A DNA stretch of 64,000 nt. Origin: Pseudorhodoferax sp. Leaf265. Its GTDB lineage: Bacteria; Pseudomonadota; Gammaproteobacteria; Burkholderiales; Burkholderiaceae_C. How positions within the stretch are numbered: the stretch's first letter is position 1; every line of letters begins with the position of its first letter. Under the pieces are notes generated by a model. It ran no database searches. It worked only from the letters and a program-made list of their open reading frames with translations, and was not told the origin of the DNA. Positions 37,646 through 45,734 of this stretch are shown one piece after another. The stretch lies in contig NZ_LMMT01000009.1 of NCBI RefSeq assembly GCF_001422365.1, positions 62,001 through 126,000 of the forward strand. The letters run 5' to 3'. The position numbers and the translations under genes are program-made.

Positions 37646-38544
37646 CAGGTGGAACACAAGCGCAGCACGCGCTGCGCCGCGACCATGACCACCGAGGCAT
37701 GGTCTTCGTCGGGGAAGACGCGGAACGCGAGCCGCTCCGCCCCCAGCCAACCCGTCATCTGTTCCGCCAGCGCCTGGGCGCTGCCGACCATGCGGCGCTG
37801 TGCGCGGCGCGCGACCAGCTGCTCGTAGCCGGGATGCTGGCGCTGCCAGGGCGGCACCTCGTCCTCCCAGGCACCGACGGCCATGAACACGCGCAGGCCT
37901 GGCTGGCACGGCAAGGCCGCGGCGAGCGCCGCACGCAGGCCGGCTTCGTCCCACCAGACCGACGGGCTGACGGCGGCCCAGGTGCGGAAGACCTGCGGCC
38001 GCGCGGCCAGGGCCTGCAGCACGAAGTGGCCGGCGAGCGAATGGCCGAACAGGGTCTGGCGTGCGGCGTCCAGCGGCAGTTCGGCGCGCAGCGCAGGCAT
38101 GAGTTCGTCGGCGATGAAGGACTGGAAACTGGATGCGCCACCGACCCCGCTCACCACCGATCCATCGGCGGACGGCCCCGCAGTGAAGTCGCGCCGGCGC
38201 TGGGCCTCGGCGAACAGCTCGTCGCCATCGTGCGCGATGCCGACCACGGCGGCCGGCACGATGCCGGTCGCGTCGGGCCGGCGGCTGGAGCGGCGCACGA
38301 GTTCCACGAAGGTGCCGAACAGCGCATTGGCGTCGAGCACATAGACCGCAGGGAAGCCGCCGGGCGGCGGCGTGCCGGGCGGCACCCAGACACTGATGCG
38401 GTAGGTCTGGCCATTGGTCTGCGCCGGCCAGCGGCGCGTCCGCGCACCGGCCACTTCGACAGCCGACCAGTCGGCGAACTCCGAAGAAGCTCCGCGCTCC
38501 GTGCTGCGGCGCCGAGCGCCTTCGGGCGGTCGGGCGGCGCTCAC
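37645..38544 (-). CDS. Alpha/beta hydrolase, siderophore esterase-like (Fes/IroE family)
   Basis: A 299-residue esterase-D-type hydrolase. The core has YRISVWVPPGTPPPGGFPAVYVLDAN, the nucleophile elbow LFGHSLAGHFVLQAL (GHSLAG), and a late Asp/His pair (FPDEDHASV). IroE/Fes-type trilactone esterases share this layout. No signal peptide is present, so it would work in the cytoplasm and could release iron by hydrolysing an imported ferric siderophore. The GTG start overlaps the stop of the ABC ATPase gene (GTGA), so it is the last gene of the importer operon. Specificity is inferred from context. Confidence 0.8.
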   Translation of the reverse strand: MSAARPPEGARRRSTERGASSEFADWSAVEVAGARTRRWPAQTNGQTYRISVWVPPGTPPPGGFPAVYVLDANALFGTFVELVRRSSRRPDATGIVPAAVVGIAHDGDELFAEAQRRRDFTAGPSADGSVVSGVGGASSFQSFIADELMPALRAELPLDAARQTLFGHSLAGHFVLQALAARPQVFRTWAAVSPSVWWDEAGLRAALAAALPCQPGLRVFMAVGAWEDEVPPWQRQHPGYEQLVARRAQRRMVGSAQALAEQMTGWLGAERLAFRVFPDEDHASVVMVAAQRVLRLCST

Positions 38545-39335
38545 AGCACGTCGTCCACCATGATCTGCAGCCCGCCGCGCGAGCAATGCTCCACGCGCGC
38601 CTGCACACCGTAGACCTGGGCAAGAGATGCCGGCGTGATGGCCTGCGCCGGCGTGCCCGTGGCCACCACCGCGCCCTGCGCCAGCATCACGATGCCGTCG
38701 GACCAGCGCGCGGCGATCTGCAGGTCGTGCAGGACCATGATGGCGATCATGCCGCGCTCTCGCGCCAGTTCCTGCACCAGCCGCATCACGCGCAGCTGGT
38801 GCTGCAGGTCGAGCGCGCTGATGGGCTCGTCGAGCAGCAGCACGCGCGGCTCGCGCACCAGCGCCTGGGCCAGCGAGACCAGCTGGCGCTGGCCGCCGGA
38901 CAGGTGGTCCAGCCCCTCCATCGCCAGCCGCAGGATGCCCACGCGCTCGAGGATGGCCACGGCGCGCCGCTGCGCGGCCTCGTGGCTGTCGCCGCCGGGG
39001 TGGCCGGTGGCCGAGGCCTGCAAGGCGCCCAGCACGCTTTCGAGCACCGACAGCGCCACGCCCTGCGGCAGTGTCTGCGGCATGTAGGTGACGCGGCGCG
39101 CATGCTCGGCCAGCGGCAGGCCGACCAGTTCTTCGCCGCCCAGCCGGACCGAGCCCCGTGCCGGCTGCAGGCCGGCCAGCGCGCGCATCAGCGTGCTCTT
39201 GCCGGCCGCGTTGGGGCCGACCAGCGAATGCACCTCGCCGGCGCGCAAATCCGGCAGATCCAGGCCCTGGATGATCTGGCGCTCGCGGTAGCCCGTGGCC
39301 AGGCCGCGCACCTGCAATGCGTGGTTCTGCGTCAT
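38541..39335 (-). CDS. Iron-siderophore ABC transporter, ATP-binding protein
   Basis: A 264-residue FecE/FepC-type ATPase. Walker A is SLVGPNAAGKSTLMRAL, the signature is HLSGGQRQLVSLAQAL, and Walker B is VLLLDEPISALDLQHQ; the switch histidine is in MVLHDLQIAARW. It powers import through the adjacent permease. ATGA overlap with the permease gene upstream and GTGA overlap with the esterase gene downstream indicate one operon. It belongs to the family that imports ferric siderophores, heme or B12; iron-siderophore is favoured by the neighbours. Confidence 0.93.
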   Translation of the reverse strand: MTQNHALQVRGLATGYRERQIIQGLDLPDLRAGEVHSLVGPNAAGKSTLMRALAGLQPARGSVRLGGEELVGLPLAEHARRVTYMPQTLPQGVALSVLESVLGALQASATGHPGGDSHEAAQRRAVAILERVGILRLAMEGLDHLSGGQRQLVSLAQALVREPRVLLLDEPISALDLQHQLRVMRLVQELARERGMIAIMVLHDLQIAARWSDGIVMLAQGAVVATGTPAQAITPASLAQVYGVQARVEHCSRGGLQIMVDDVL

Positions 39336-40393
39336 GCGCGGTCTTTCCCGCGGAAGATCAGGAACAGGAACACCGGCACGCCGACGATGGCCGTCACGAT
39401 GCCCACCGGCATGATCGCACCCGGCACCAGCGTCTTGCTGGCCACCGAGGCCAGCGACATGACCAGCGCGCCGCACAGCACGCTGGCCGGCAGCAGAAAG
39501 CGGTGGTCCTCGCCGAGCAGCAGCCGCGCCATGTGCGGACCCACCAGGCCGATGAAGCCGATGGTGCCCGCGAAAGCCACCGAGGTCGCGGCCAGCAGGC
39601 TCACGCGCAGCAGCGCCAGGAAGCGCAGCCGGCCCACGTCCACGCCAAAGCTGCGCGCACGGTCTTCGCCCAGTCGCAGCGAGGTCAGCCGTCCCGCCGC
39701 CAGCAGCGAGAACGGCACGACCAGCGCCAGCACCGCGGCCAGCACGCCGACATGGCTCCATGTCGCACGCGACAGCGAGCCCATGCTCCAGAACACCAGT
39801 TGCTGCAGCGCCTCCTGCGAGGACAGGAACTGCACCAGCGCCACCAGCGCGTTGAAGGCGAACACCAGCGCGATGCCCAGCAGCACCACGGTCTCCACGC
39901 CCGCGCTGCGGCGCCGCGCCATGAGTTGCAGCAGCAGCACCGAGCCGAACGCGAACAAAAAGGCATTGAGCGGCACCATCCACTGCAGTGGCACGAAGGG
40001 CAGGCTGATGCCCAGCACGATGGCCAGCGCCGCGCCGAACGAAGCCGCCGACGACACGCCCAGCGTGAACGGACTGGCCAGCGGGTTGTTCAGGATGGTC
40101 TGCATCTCCGCGCCGGCCAGCGACAGCGCAGCGCCGACCAGCACGGCCATCAGCGCGTAGGGCAGGCGCACCTGCCAGACGATGGCCTGCTGCGGCAGGC
40201 TCAGGGTCTCGGGCGAGACGATGCCACCCAGCACCTGGGCGGCCGTCAGCGACGAGGGGCCGGTCACGAGGTCCAGCGCGAAGGCCGCCACGCACAGCAC
40301 CGCCAGGCCGGCCACGGTCAGCATGCGGCGCACGACCAGGCGCCGGTAGGCCGCGAGCACGTCGCTCGCGCGCACGGGCAGCGTGGCGCTCAT
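39332..40393 (-). CDS. Iron-siderophore ABC transporter, FecCD-type permease
   Basis: A 353-residue integral membrane protein with about ten transmembrane helices. It has the FecCD family motifs VRLPYALMAVLVGAALSLAGAEMQ, NNPLASPFTLGVSSAASFGA and GTIGFIGLVGPHMARLL (with the ATPase-coupling region EDHRFLLPAS). Only one permease gene is present, so the transporter would be a homodimer, unlike FepDG or FecCD heterodimers. It overlaps the binding-protein gene by 4 bp upstream and the ATPase gene by 4 bp downstream. Confidence 0.93.
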   Translation of the reverse strand: MSATLPVRASDVLAAYRRLVVRRMLTVAGLAVLCVAAFALDLVTGPSSLTAAQVLGGIVSPETLSLPQQAIVWQVRLPYALMAVLVGAALSLAGAEMQTILNNPLASPFTLGVSSAASFGAALAIVLGISLPFVPLQWMVPLNAFLFAFGSVLLLQLMARRRSAGVETVVLLGIALVFAFNALVALVQFLSSQEALQQLVFWSMGSLSRATWSHVGVLAAVLALVVPFSLLAAGRLTSLRLGEDRARSFGVDVGRLRFLALLRVSLLAATSVAFAGTIGFIGLVGPHMARLLLGEDHRFLLPASVLCGALVMSLASVASKTLVPGAIMPVGIVTAIVGVPVFLFLIFRGKDRA

Positions 40394-41499
40394 TTCAAGC
40401 TCGTCCAGCCCGCGCCCTGGTAAGGCACGGCGAGGAACTTGCTGTTGATCTCGGCCAGCGTCTTGCCCGGGTCCACGTCCTTGAACAGCTCGGGATGGAT
40501 CCAGGTCGCGAAGGCCTCGATCGCCACGATGTCGATCGGCGAGTTGATGAGCTGGTGCGCCAGGCCAAAGCTCCGCCCGCTCTTGACGGCCGACAGCTGG
40601 GCGATGCCCTGGCGCTGCGTCACGGCCGCCAGCGAAGCGCGTGCGCGCGCAGCGTCATAGCCTGCACCCAGCACCAGCCCACCCGCCTTTTCCAGGTGCG
40701 CGCCGCCCGTGGCGATGTAGACCTTGGGATCGCGCGACACCACGTACTCGATGTTGAGCTTGCCGGTCGGCGCCTTGAGCACGTCGGCGCCGATGTTGTG
40801 GCCGCCCACGAAGTCGATGTACTCGCCCATGTTGCCCTTGCCGGGCGAGTTGCAGCAGTCGCCCGTCATGCCCGCATGGGCCTCCAGGAACACCGTGGGC
40901 CGGGCCGTGGGCGCGAGCCTGGCCACGCGCTGGGCGATCTTCTCGATGTGCGCGCGGCGCAGCGCGATGAAGGCCTCGGCCTTGGCCTGCCCGCCCGTCA
41001 GCTGGCCCAGGATGCGCAGGCTGGGCTCCTGGTTCCTGAACGGGTTGTCGAAGAAGTCGATGAACACCACCGGGATGCCCGCGGCCTGGAGCTGCGCGGC
41101 CTGCGCCTCGGAGGGGCCGGAGCCGACCGAGACCACGGCCACGTCGGGCGCGGCGGCCAGCACGGCCTCCAGGTTGAAGCTGCCGGCCGAGGACGCCACC
41201 TGCGGCACGCTGCGCAGGGCCGGGAACTTGGCGATGTACTGCGCGTAAGTCGCCTCGCCGATGCGGTGCACGTCGCGCGGCCAGGCAGCCAGCCATTGCA
41301 CGGGGTCGGGCTGGATCAAGGACAGCGCGACCAGGAAGCGGCCATCGTCGATGGAAATCTTGCGCACCTGGTCGGGCACGCGCACCTTGCGGCCGTTCAG
41401 GTCGGTGAGTTCGGCCGCTGCGGCGACACCGACGGACGTGACCAGGGCCGCCAGCACCAGGCCGCAGGCCACGACGGTGCGGTACAGGCTAGTTTTCAA
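40390..41499 (-). CDS. Iron-siderophore ABC transporter, substrate-binding protein
   Basis: A 369-residue periplasmic protein of the FecB/FepB (TroA-like) class. A signal peptide (VVACGLVLAALVTSVGVAAA) precedes ELTDLNGRKVRVPDQVRKI. The later lobe motifs are PDVAVVS, GIPVVFIDF and GGHNIGADVL. The start codon is TTG (41497-41499) with AGGAA 8 bases upstream; no better start is available. It is the first gene of the importer operon and faces the siderophore biosynthesis operon across a 229-bp region that contains promoter B. The ligand is inferred to be the siderophore made next door. Confidence 0.88.
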   Translation of the reverse strand: MKTSLYRTVVACGLVLAALVTSVGVAAAAELTDLNGRKVRVPDQVRKISIDDGRFLVALSLIQPDPVQWLAAWPRDVHRIGEATYAQYIAKFPALRSVPQVASSAGSFNLEAVLAAAPDVAVVSVGSGPSEAQAAQLQAAGIPVVFIDFFDNPFRNQEPSLRILGQLTGGQAKAEAFIALRRAHIEKIAQRVARLAPTARPTVFLEAHAGMTGDCCNSPGKGNMGEYIDFVGGHNIGADVLKAPTGKLNIEYVVSRDPKVYIATGGAHLEKAGGLVLGAGYDAARARASLAAVTQRQGIAQLSAVKSGRSFGLAHQLINSPIDIVAIEAFATWIHPELFKDVDPGKTLAEINSKFLAVPYQGAGWTSLK

Positions 41500-41579
41500 G
41501 AACGATTCCTATCTACAAGGCAAATCGCGGATGTTGCCACAGGGGCCACGCCCACCGCCGGCACCAGCCCCACGCCAAT

Positions 41580-41663
41580 GCAAAGTATTGCGAAGCAAAG
41601 GCCTGATCCATCCGATGGGCATCGACGGCGCCTAGAATCAGTCAGTACAAATCATTCTCATCT
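41580..41663. promoter_or_regulatory. Iron-type promoter B: second copy of the paired elements
   Basis: GCAAAGTATTGCGAAG (41580-41595) and TAGAAT plus ACAAATCATTCTCATCT (41633-41663) repeat the two elements of promoter A. Their spacing is the same, 53 bp from GCAAAG to TAGAAT, while the sequence between them differs. The region lies between the importer operon and the biosynthesis operon and may control both. The conserved spacing suggests two proteins, or a sigma factor and Fur, bound on fixed faces of the DNA. Confidence 0.7.
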
Positions 41664-41728
41664 AGAAACCGGGTCGATCCTGCGGTCGGCCTCAGTGGAC
41701 GGCAGGCGCCCTGGCTGTTCTTCGATCC

Positions 41729-42643
41729 GTGGTCCTTTCCCGCCCTTCGCCCTCGTTCCTCGCACCCCGCCGCAGCCTGCTGCTGACGCTGGCCGGCATC
41801 GGCCTGCAGGCCTGCACGGCGGCCCCGGCGGCCGGCACGCCCTACCACAGCGAACGCTTCGGCCTGGCTTCGGCCGACGGCCAGCGCCGCTACCGCGTGC
41901 AACTGCTGCTGCCCACCGCCAGGCCGCCGGCCAGCGGCTATCCGCTGCTCGTCATGCTGGACGGCAATGCCGCCTTCAACGCGCTCGACGACGGACTGCT
42001 GGCCCACCAGGCGCAGAACGGCCCGCTGGCCATCGCCACGCTGGGCTACGAGACCGCCCAGGACCTGGACGTCGCGGCCCGCGCCTTCGACTACACCCCG
42101 CCCGTGCCCGGCGAAAGGCCGACCTGGGACGACGCCCAGCGCCGACGCCCGGGCGGTGGCGCCGACCTGTTCCTGGACCTCGTGGAGCAGCAGGTGCTGC
42201 CCGACATCCATCGCCGTGCGCCTTGCGACCCCGACCGCACGACGCTCTGGGGCCATTCCTACGGCGGCCTGCTCGCGCTGTACGCGCTGTTCACGCGGCC
42301 GCAGCTGTTCACGCGCTATGCCGCGGCCGATCCCTCGCTCTGGTGGCACGACGGCTACCTGCTGTCGGTCGAGCAACGGGCCCGCCCGCTGCCCATGGGC
42401 CGGCCCATGCAGCTGCTGCTGATGGCCGGCGGCGCCGGCATGGCCACGCGCTCGCAGCGACCCGGCGTGGACGAACAGGCCCGCAACCGCCGCGCCATGC
42501 TCAGCGACGCCACGCCCAAGCTGGCCGAGCGCCAGGCCCGGCGCGCCGGCCTGGCCACCACCTACCAGCCCTTCCCGGGGGTTGGCCACGGGCCGATGCG
42601 CTCGGCCTCCATCCCACCCACGCTGGCCTTGGCCGCCGCCTGA
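41729..42643 (+). CDS. Exported alpha/beta hydrolase, IroE-like
   Basis: A 304-residue hydrolase with a leader containing [16 protein letters not shown], which resembles a lipoprotein or Tat-type signal, so it should be in the periplasm or on the inner membrane. The catalytic elbow is [16 protein letters not shown] (GHSYGG), the family region [16 protein letters not shown] is clear, and the C-terminal His is in [10 protein letters not shown]. IroE is a periplasmic enterobactin esterase of this type. It is the first gene of the biosynthetic operon, 2 bp before the MFS gene. The start is a GTG without a strong ribosome site, so the N terminus is uncertain. Confidence 0.8.
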   Translation: MVLSRPSPSFLAPRRSLLLTLAGIGLQACTAAPAAGTPYHSERFGLASADGQRRYRVQLLLPTARPPASGYPLLVMLDGNAAFNALDDGLLAHQAQNGPLAIATLGYETAQDLDVAARAFDYTPPVPGERPTWDDAQRRRPGGGADLFLDLVEQQVLPDIHRRAPCDPDRTTLWGHSYGGLLALYALFTRPQLFTRYAAADPSLWWHDGYLLSVEQRARPLPMGRPMQLLLMAGGAGMATRSQRPGVDEQARNRRAMLSDATPKLAERQARRAGLATTYQPFPGVGHGPMRSASIPPTLALAAA

Positions 42644-42645
42644 AC

Positions 42646-43860
42646 ATGAACGCCCCCTCCACCGCCATGCCCGCCACGCCGCCGCCCATGGGCCCGCTGG
42701 TGTTCGCCGCGCTGACGGGCACCATGGCCATGATGGCCTTCGTCGCCGTGGTCGGGCCCATCGTGCGCCGGCTCGCGCTGCCCGAGTGGGTGGCCGGCCT
42801 GTCGGTCACGGCCGGCGGCTTGCTCTGGATGCTGCTGGCGCGCTGGTGGGGGGGCGTGGGCGACCGGCGCGGCCGCAAGCCCGTGCTGCTGGTCGGCTTC
42901 GCGGCCTTCGCCCTCGCCTACTGGGTGCTGGCCGCGGGCATCGACCTCGCGCTGCACCAGAAGATCGGCGGCCTGGCCGCGCTGGCCCTGCTGGTCGGCA
43001 CGCGCGCCGCCATCGGCGCCTTCTACGCCGCCGTGCCGCCGACCGCCGCCGCCCTGGTGGCCGACCACACGCAGCCGGGCGAGCGCCCCGCCGCCATGGC
43101 CAAGCTGGGTTCGGCCAATGCCATGGGCCTGGTGCTGGGGCCGGCCGCGGCCGGCTGGCTGGCCGGGCGCGACCTCGCGCTCGCGCTGTACGCCGCAGCG
43201 GCGCTGCCCGTGATCGCGCTGGCGGTCGTCTGGCTGGCGCTGCCGGGCGGCACGCCTGCAGCGCAGCGCCCGCGCGGCGGCAGGCCCATGGGCTTGTTCG
43301 ACGCGCGGCTGCGCGTGGCCGCGCTGACCGGCTTCGCGGCCATGGGTTCGGTGGCCATCGCCCAGGTGCTGGTCGGCTTCTTCGCGATCGACCGGCTGGC
43401 CCTGCCCGTGGACCAGGGCGCGCGCGTGGCCGGCCTCGCGCTGACCTGCGTGGGCTGCGCACTGATCGTCTCGCAGCAGTGCGTGATGCGCTTGCCGACC
43501 GTGCCGCTCGCGCGCTGGATCGTGCTGGGCGCCCTGGTCGCCGGCAGCGGCTTCGCCAGCGTGGCGGCCGTCCGGTCGCAGGGCATGCTGCTGGCCAGCT
43601 ACGGCGTGGCCGCGTTCGGCATGGGCCTGATCTTCCCCAACTTCCAGGCCATGGCGGCCAATGCCGTGCAGCCGCACGAACAGGGTGCGGCCGCCGGCAC
43701 GCTGTCGGCCGCCCAAGGCCTGGGCATGGTGCTGGGGCCCATCGCCGGCACCTTGCTGTACCGCGTCTCGCCCGCCCTGCCCTACCTGCTCGTCGGTGCC
43801 GGCTTGTGGGCACTGGCCCTGTTCTCCTTCGTGCGCCTGCAGCGCGCGACCACCGCATGA
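42646..43860 (+). CDS. MFS transporter, probable siderophore exporter
   Basis: A 404-residue major facilitator protein with twelve hydrophobic segments. The loop 2-3 signature is [19 protein letters not shown], and the motif after helix 4-5 ([20 protein letters not shown]) is repeated in the second half ([14 protein letters not shown]), as in drug-proton antiporters. By position, between an IroE-like esterase and the EntE gene, it is the functional counterpart of EntS, the enterobactin exporter. The stop overlaps the EntE start (ATGA). Substrate assignment is from context only. Confidence 0.85.
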   Translation: MNAPSTAMPATPPPMGPLVFAALTGTMAMMAFVAVVGPIVRRLALPEWVAGLSVTAGGLLWMLLARWWGGVGDRRGRKPVLLVGFAAFALAYWVLAAGIDLALHQKIGGLAALALLVGTRAAIGAFYAAVPPTAAALVADHTQPGERPAAMAKLGSANAMGLVLGPAAAGWLAGRDLALALYAAAALPVIALAVVWLALPGGTPAAQRPRGGRPMGLFDARLRVAALTGFAAMGSVAIAQVLVGFFAIDRLALPVDQGARVAGLALTCVGCALIVSQQCVMRLPTVPLARWIVLGALVAGSGFASVAAVRSQGMLLASYGVAAFGMGLIFPNFQAMAANAVQPHEQGAAAGTLSAAQGLGMVLGPIAGTLLYRVSPALPYLLVGAGLWALALFSFVRLQRATTA

Positions 43861-45494
43861 CCGACTCCCTGATCCCTCTGCGCCAGACCTGGCCCGCCGA
43901 TCTGGTCGCGCGCTACCGCGCGGCCGGCCATTGGCGCGGCGAGACCTTCCCCGCCATGCTGCGCGAACGCGCGCAGCGCTTTGCCGAGCGCACCGCCATC
44001 GTCGGCGGCGACGAACGCTGGACCTATGCCGAACTGCAGCGCCGCGCCGAGGCCATCGCCACCGGCCTGCTGGCGCGCGGCCTGCAACCGGGCGAGCGCG
44101 TGGTCGTGCAGCTGGGCAACATCGCGGCCTTCTATGCCGTGGTGTTCGGCCTGTTCCGCGCCGGCCTGGTGCCGGTCTATGCGCTGCCCGCGCACCGCAG
44201 CACCGAGATCGCCCACTTCGTGAAGAAGGCCCAGGCCAGCGCCTATGTGGTGGCCGACCGGTACGACGGCTTCGACTACCGCACGCTGGCACGCGAGATC
44301 CTCGCGTTGGATCTGGGCCTGCGCGAGGTCGTGGTGGTCGGCGATGCTGCCGAATTCACGGCCCTGGACAGCCTGGCCGGTGACCCGACCCTGCTGCCCG
44401 AGCACGACCCGGACCCGCAGTCCGTCGCCTTCCTGCAGATCTCGGGCGGCTCCACGGGTCTCTCGAAGCTGATCCCGCGCACGCACGACGACTACATCTA
44501 CAGCTTCCGCGCCTCCAACGCCATCTGCGGCATCACGCAGGATTCGGTCTACCTGGTCGCGCTGCCGGCCGCGCACAACTTCCCGATGAGCTCGCCGGGC
44601 GCGCTGGGCGTGCTCCATGCCGGCGGCACCGTGGTGCTGTCGCCCTCGCCCGCGCCCGAGACCGCCTTCGCGCTGATCGCACGCGAGCGCGTGACCGACA
44701 CTGGCCTGGTGCCGCCGCTCGCGCTGCTGTGGGCCCAGGCCGCGGCGACCACCCCGCACGACCTCACGAGCCTGCGCGTGCTGCAGGTCGGCGGCGCCAA
44801 GCTCACGCCCGAGGCGGCGCGCCGCGTCGTGGCCGGCCTGCCCGTGACGCTGCAGCAGGTGTTCGGCATGGCCGAAGGCCTGGTCAACTACACGCGGCTG
44901 GACGACGACGAAGACACCATCCTCACGACCCAGGGCCGCCCGATCAGTCCCGACGACGAGGTGCTCATCGTGGACGACGCCGGCCACCCCGTGCCCGAGG
45001 GCACCGTCGGCTACCTGCTCACGCGCGGCCCCTACACCATCCGCGGCTACCACAACGACGCGGCCGCCAATGCGCGCAGCTTCACCGCCGACGGCTTCTA
45101 CCGCACCGGCGACATGGTGCTGCGCCGGCCTGGCGGCCACCTCGTGGTGCAGGGCCGCGCGCACGACCACATCAACCGCGCTGGCGAGAAGATCTCGGCC
45201 GAGGAGGTGGAAGACCATCTGCTCGCGCATCCACAGATCTTCGACGTGGCCGTGGTCTCCATCCCCGACGACTACCTGGGCGAGCGCATCTGCGCCTTCG
45301 TGATCCCGCAGGGCGAGAAGCCACGCCCGCCCGAGGTCAAGGCCTGGATGCGCGGCCGCGGTGTGGCGGCCTTCAAGATCCCGGACCAGATCGTGTTCGT
45401 GCCGGCCTTCGACCAGACCGCCGTCGGCAAGACCAGCCGCAAGGAACTGCGCGCCCGTTTGCGCGCCGACTTCCTGGCCAACGAAACCAAGTGA
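43857..45494 (+). CDS. entE: 2,3-dihydroxybenzoate-AMP ligase
   Basis: A 545-residue stand-alone adenylation enzyme, the length of EntE/DhbE. The P-loop is [18 protein letters not shown], and the core motifs are [23 protein letters not shown] and [16 protein letters not shown]; the catalytic lysine is in [10 protein letters not shown]. The substrate-pocket stretch is [10 protein letters not shown]: Asn241 and Ser246 correspond to DhbE Asn235 and Ser240. Ser at the latter position marks dihydroxybenzoate, while salicylate enzymes have Cys. The enzyme activates 2,3-dihydroxybenzoate and loads the carrier protein encoded next. ATGA overlap with the exporter gene. Confidence 0.93.
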   Translation: MTDSLIPLRQTWPADLVARYRAAGHWRGETFPAMLRERAQRFAERTAIVGGDERWTYAELQRRAEAIATGLLARGLQPGERVVVQLGNIAAFYAVVFGLFRAGLVPVYALPAHRSTEIAHFVKKAQASAYVVADRYDGFDYRTLAREILALDLGLREVVVVGDAAEFTALDSLAGDPTLLPEHDPDPQSVAFLQISGGSTGLSKLIPRTHDDYIYSFRASNAICGITQDSVYLVALPAAHNFPMSSPGALGVLHAGGTVVLSPSPAPETAFALIARERVTDTGLVPPLALLWAQAAATTPHDLTSLRVLQVGGAKLTPEAARRVVAGLPVTLQQVFGMAEGLVNYTRLDDDEDTILTTQGRPISPDDEVLIVDDAGHPVPEGTVGYLLTRGPYTIRGYHNDAAANARSFTADGFYRTGDMVLRRPGGHLVVQGRAHDHINRAGEKISAEEVEDHLLAHPQIFDVAVVSIPDDYLGERICAFVIPQGEKPRPPEVKAWMRGRGVAAFKIPDQIVFVPAFDQTAVGKTSRKELRARLRADFLANETK

Positions 45495-45497
45495 CCC

Positions 45498-45734
45498 ATG
45501 CCTGAAGCTCTGACCTTGGAACGCATGCGCGCCGACGTGGCCCGCATGCTGCGCGAAGACCCCGCCGACATCGGCCTGGACGACAACCTCATGGACTGGG
45601 GCCTGGACTCCATGCGCCTGCTCAACCTGGTGCTGGCCTGGAACGAGGCGGGCCTGCAGCTGGACCTGTCGGAGATCGGGGCACAGACCACGCTCAACGG
45701 CTGGTGGAAACTGGTCCAGCAGCGCCAGGCATGA
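45498..45734 (+). CDS. Stand-alone aryl carrier protein
   Basis: A 78-residue carrier protein. The phosphopantetheine site is Ser38 in NLMDWGLDSMRLLNLV, which closely resembles the C-terminal carrier domain of EntB (NLIDYGLDSVRMM type). In E. coli this domain is fused to the isochorismatase. Here it is a separate gene placed directly after its loading enzyme EntE and overlapping the NRPS start (ATGA). It should hold 2,3-dihydroxybenzoate as a thioester for the NRPS condensation domain. Confidence 0.93.
   Translation: MPEALTLERMRADVARMLREDPADIGLDDNLMDWGLDSMRLLNLVLAWNEAGLQLDLSEIGAQTTLNGWWKLVQQRQA

Noticed and set aside
43857-45494. Salicylate-activating enzyme (yersiniabactin/pyochelin type).
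   Set aside because: The pocket position that is Cys in salicylate enzymes is Ser here, and there is no isochorismate pyruvate-lyase gene; isochorismatase is present instead.
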